From positions 1-8,955 of the forward strand of contig CATLIP010000094.1 in the NCBI GenBank assembly GCA_949957035.1: 8,955 nucleotides of DNA. Direction: 5' to 3'. Positions within the stretch are counted from its first letter, which is position 1. Each line of letters starts with the position of its first letter. The stretch comes from an uncultured Lachnospiraceae bacterium (GTDB lineage Bacteria; Bacillota_A; Clostridia; Lachnospirales; Lachnospiraceae). A program made the position numbers and the translations under genes. Shown piece after piece: positions 6,420 through 8,955 of this stretch. Under the pieces are notes generated by a model. That model did not search any database. It was not told where the DNA came from and saw only the letters and a program-made list of their open reading frames with translations.

Positions 6420-8955
6420 ATGGAGCAATATACGGTAACGGGCATGAGCTGTGCGGCGTGCAGCGCCCGTGTGGAAAAGGCCGTCTCGAAGCTTGACGGC
6501 GTGACGTCCTGCTCGGTAAGCCTTCTGACAAATTCCATGGGCGTGGAGGGCGACGTCCCCGCCGCAAAGGTGATTGAAGCCGTGGAGGCGGCAGGATATG
6601 GCGCCGCGCAGAAATCGTCAGGCGGCGCAGAGGAAGCTTCAGGCGGCGAGGCGATGGATGCGGGGATACTGAAAGATACGGAAACCCCAATTCTGAAGCG
6701 AAGGCTCATTGCCTCTCTTTGTTTCCTGATACCGCTGATGTATGTTTCCATGGGGCATATGATGTGGAACTGGCCTGTACCAGGATTTCTTGCAGGAAAC
6801 CATGTGGCAATGGGGTTGATTCAACTGCTGTTCACAACGGCGGTCATGATTGTCAACCAGAAGTTTTTCGTCAGTGGGTTTAAAAGTCTCTGGCACCGCG
6901 CGCCCAACATGGATACGCTGGTGGCTCTGGGGGCGGGGGCGTCCTATGTGTACAGCACATACGCTTTATTCGCCATGACGGACGCCCAGATGCATATGGA
7001 CATGGAGCAGGTTATGTCCCTGATGCATGAATTTTATTTCGAGTCGGCGGCTATGATACTGACGCTGATTACCGTCGGGAAAATGTTAGAGGCACGTTCT
7101 AAGGGAAGGACGACGGATGCGCTGAAAAGCCTGATGAAGCTGGCCCCTAAGACGGCGGTAGTCGTCCGGGACGGTATGGAACAAGAAGTCCCCATCCGTC
7201 AGGTGTTAAAAGGGGATGTGTTTGTGGTAAGGCCGGGGGAGAATATCCCTGTGGACGGCGTGGTTCTGGAAGGAAGCAGCGCGGTCAATGAGTCTGCCCT
7301 GACCGGCGAGAGTATCCCGGTAGATAAAGAGGCAGGAAGCCAAGTGTCTGCGGCGACGCTGAATCAGTCTGGTTTCCTTAGGTGCGAGGCAACCAGAGTC
7401 GGGGAGGATACGACCCTTTCCCAGATTATCCAGATGGTCAGTGACGCGGCGGCTACAAAAGCGCCGATTGCCAAGATTTCAGACCGGGTGTCGGGAGTGT
7501 TTGTCCCGGCGGTCATCGGTATTGCTGTAGTTACGATTCTTGTGTGGCTTGCGGCAGGCCAGGACATAGGGTTTGCACTGGCCCGGGGAATTTCCGTATT
7601 GGTGATTAGCTGCCCTTGTGCCCTTGGGCTTGCAACCCCGGTTGCGATTATGGTCGGCAATGGGATGGGGGCGAAGAATGGGATTATGTTTAAGACAGCC
7701 GTGTCTCTGGAAGAAACAGGTAAGATGCAGATTGTTGCGCTGGATAAGACGGGAACCATTACCAGCGGGGAGCCAAAGGTCACGGATATGATTCCCGCTG
7801 GACATTCCATGAAGGATGTAGGGGCAGTGGATGATTTTGAAGTGACGGAAGACGAGCTGCTTAGGTTGGCTTACGCACTGGAGCGAAAGAGCGAGCATCC
7901 GCTTGCCAAGGCGATTCTGGGTCTTGCGAAGGAGAGAGGGCTGGCTTCGCCAAAGGACGGCAAAGAAGAGTCCGGGCTTGAAGTGGATGATTTCCAGGCT
8001 GTGCCGGGAAATGGACTGCGGGGAGTGCTGGAGGGTGATTTGCTGACCGGAGGGAATCTGGCTTTCATCAGTGAAAGTATGGATGTGCCAGAAGAGATGA
8101 AGCAAAGAGCCGCCCGGCTTTCCGAGGAGGGCAAGACGCCGCTGTTCTTTGGGAAAAACGGACGCCTGATGGGGATTATCGCCGTGGCGGACGTAATCAA
8201 GGAAGACAGCCCGAAAGCGGTAAAAGAGCTGCAGAATATGGGAATCCATGTAGTCATGCTGACCGGGGATAACGAGAGGACGGCTCAGGCAATCGGACGG
8301 CAGGCGGGGGTTGACGAGGTCATTGCCGGCGTACTGCCTTCCGGGAAGGAGCAGGTAATCCGTAAGCTGAAAGAAAAAGGAAAGACGGCCATGGTGGGAG
8401 ACGGCATCAACGATGCGCCGGCCCTTACGAGGGCGGATATGGGTATTGCCATCGGAGCAGGAACGGATATCGCCATTGATGCAGCGGACGTTGTGCTGAT
8501 GAAGAGCCGCCTAAGCGACGTCCCGGCGGCAATCCGTTTAAGCCGTGCGACGCTTCGCAATATTCATGAAAACTTGTTCTGGGCATTTTTCTATAATGTG
8601 ATTGGAATCCCGCTGGCGGCAGGGATATGGTATCCCCTGCTTGGCTGGAAACTGAACCCGATGTTCGGCGCGGCGGCTATGAGCCTGTCTAGTTTCTGTG
8701 TGGTAACGAATGCATTGCGTCTGAACTGGTTCAGGATGCACGATGCATCGAAGGACAAGGCATTACGGAATGAAGCGGATATTTCCGCTAAATCCGAAGG
8801 ATATGGGAGCATGCAGGGACAGAAAAAAGGAAATGAAAAAAAGGAGGAAAAAAAGATGACAAAAACAATGAAACTCGAAGGTATGATGTGCGGACACTGT
8901 GAGGCAAGGGTGAAGAAGTGTTTAGAGGCCCTTGCGCAGGTAGACGAGGCTTTGG
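6420..8955 (+). CDS. copA: Copper-exporting P1B-type ATPase with N- and C-terminal HMA domains (3' end beyond window)
   Basis: Membrane Cu+ pump using ATP to export copper from the cytosol. The frame is open from the ATG at 6420 (AGGAGG at 6406-6411, 8 bases upstream) to the window edge, 845 codons so far. Features in order: HMA domain 1 with GMSCAAC (C11, C14); a Gly/Ala/Glu-rich linker (about 65-85); TM1-TM4 (about 96-235); actuator loop with TGES (295-298); TM6 with CPC (C398, C400); phosphorylation motif DKTGT (D442); the nucleotide-domain SEHPLAKAI (H493, P494); GDGINDAP (660-667); TM7 with FFYNVIGIP; and TM8 with MSLSSFCVVTNALRL. The YN and MxxSS signatures in TM7 and TM8 mark a Cu+ (P1B-1) pump. 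A Lys/Glu-rich linker (about 776-812) leads to a second HMA domain with GMMCGHC (C824, C827), which resembles free CopZ. The pump follows csoR and is probably CsoR-controlled. Confidence 0.96.
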   Translation, partial: MEQYTVTGMSCAACSARVEKAVSKLDGVTSCSVSLLTNSMGVEGDVPAAKVIEAVEAAGYGAAQKSSGGAEEASGGEAMDAGILKDTETPILKRRLIASLCFLIPLMYVSMGHMMWNWPVPGFLAGNHVAMGLIQLLFTTAVMIVNQKFFVSGFKSLWHRAPNMDTLVALGAGASYVYSTYALFAMTDAQMHMDMEQVMSLMHEFYFESAAMILTLITVGKMLEARSKGRTTDALKSLMKLAPKTAVVVRDGMEQEVPIRQVLKGDVFVVRPGENIPVDGVVLEGSSAVNESALTGESIPVDKEAGSQVSAATLNQSGFLRCEATRVGEDTTLSQIIQMVSDAAATKAPIAKISDRVSGVFVPAVIGIAVVTILVWLAAGQDIGFALARGISVLVISCPCALGLATPVAIMVGNGMGAKNGIMFKTAVSLEETGKMQIVALDKTGTITSGEPKVTDMIPAGHSMKDVGAVDDFEVTEDELLRLAYALERKSEHPLAKAILGLAKERGLASPKDGKEESGLEVDDFQAVPGNGLRGVLEGDLLTGGNLAFISESMDVPEEMKQRAARLSEEGKTPLFFGKNGRLMGIIAVADVIKEDSPKAVKELQNMGIHVVMLTGDNERTAQAIGRQAGVDEVIAGVLPSGKEQVIRKLKEKGKTAMVGDGINDAPALTRADMGIAIGAGTDIAIDAADVVLMKSRLSDVPAAIRLSRATLRNIHENLFWAFFYNVIGIPLAAGIWYPLLGWKLNPMFGAAAMSLSSFCVVTNALRLNWFRMHDASKDKALRNEADISAKSEGYGSMQGQKKGNEKKEEKKMTKTMKLEGMMCGHCEARVKKCLEALAQVDEAL
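8837..8855 (+). other. Two in-phase A_AAA_AAG slippery heptamers in copA
   Basis: The copA codons AAA AAG at 8838-8843 and again at 8850-8855 are each preceded by A. This gives two canonical -1 frameshift heptamers (A_AAA_AAG, the type used in E. coli dnaX) in the correct phase. After a -1 slip the frame ends at TGA 8900-8902, about 14-18 codons on, giving CopA without its C-terminal HMA domain. Shine-Dalgarno-like AGGAGG (8842-8847) lies between them. No hairpin at the usual 5-9 base distance is visible. Confidence 0.4.
8841..8858 (+). promoter_or_regulatory. Internal ribosome binding site and ATG before the CopZ-like domain
   Basis: AAGGAGG (8841-8847) lies 8 bases before an ATG (8856-8858) that is in frame with copA (codon 813) and begins MTKTMKLEGMMCGHCEARV, the natural start of a CopZ-type copper chaperone. 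The spacing is as good as for the main genes here. A separate CopZ-like protein could be made from the same reading frame. An ancestral copZ start retained after gene fusion is an equally simple origin. Confidence 0.55.

Noticed and set aside
7479..8249. 256-codon open frame on the minus strand inside copA
   Set aside because: It is antisense to a strongly conserved ATPase, has no recognisable protein features, and its composition is that of a shadow frame. The other long antisense frames in aspS, nfo, trmO and copA were set aside for the same reason.
8904..8935. GCAAGGG/CCCTTGC 7-bp inverted repeat as a frameshift-stimulating hairpin
   Set aside because: It starts 48 bases after the second slippery heptamer, well beyond the usual 5-9 bases, and has an 18-base loop.
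8856..8955. copZ as a simple separate gene after copA
   Set aside because: No stop codon separates it from copA: the frame runs unbroken from 6420 through the linker into this domain. It is reported as a fusion with a possible internal start.

Overview
The window looks like chromosome of a low-to-mid GC Gram-positive clostridium, most likely a Lachnospiraceae-type gut Firmicute. This rests on strong AGGAGG-type ribosome binding sites, sigma-A style TATAAT promoters, TGA used as a stop, and protein sequences of clostridial flavour. No tRNA, rRNA, CRISPR array, insertion sequence or phage gene is visible.

Layout. (1) 1-1098: 3' part of aspS (aspartyl-tRNA synthetase), entering the window at motif 2. 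(2) 1116-2995: a stand-alone methyl-accepting chemotaxis protein with a near-consensus promoter and a strong terminator. (3) 3010-3582, minus strand: a GNAT N-acetyltransferase, the only leftward gene, convergent with the MCP and divergent from nfo. (4) 3652-5266: a two-gene unit, nfo (endonuclease IV) and trmO (tRNA m6t6A37 methyltransferase), with overlapping stop and start codons. (5) 5264-5960: a small unit with its own promoter and terminator. It holds an unrecognised 111-residue protein and, overlapping it by one base, a vapD-like gene broken by an internal deletion and frameshift. (6) 6010-8955: a copper-resistance operon, csoR then copA. A CsoR-type operator fills the spacer of the csoR promoter, and a second operator-like site lies before copA.

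The copper operon is the most interesting part. copA stays open to the window edge. It encodes an N-terminal HMA domain, a full Cu+ P1B-type ATPase, a Lys/Glu-rich linker and a second, CopZ-like HMA domain. The DNA for the linker contains a strong Shine-Dalgarno sequence correctly placed before an in-frame ATG at the start of the second HMA domain. It also contains two in-phase A_AAA_AAG slippery heptamers. One gene could therefore yield the full-length pump, a free CopZ-like chaperone by internal initiation, and a pump lacking the C-terminal domain by -1 frameshifting. This is inference from sequence only. csoR also appears to have lost its last six codons to an in-frame TGA, because the codons after it read like the usual CsoR C-terminus.

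The expected logic of the operon is that CsoR represses at low copper, releases DNA on binding Cu+, and allows production of the copper exporter and its chaperone domain.
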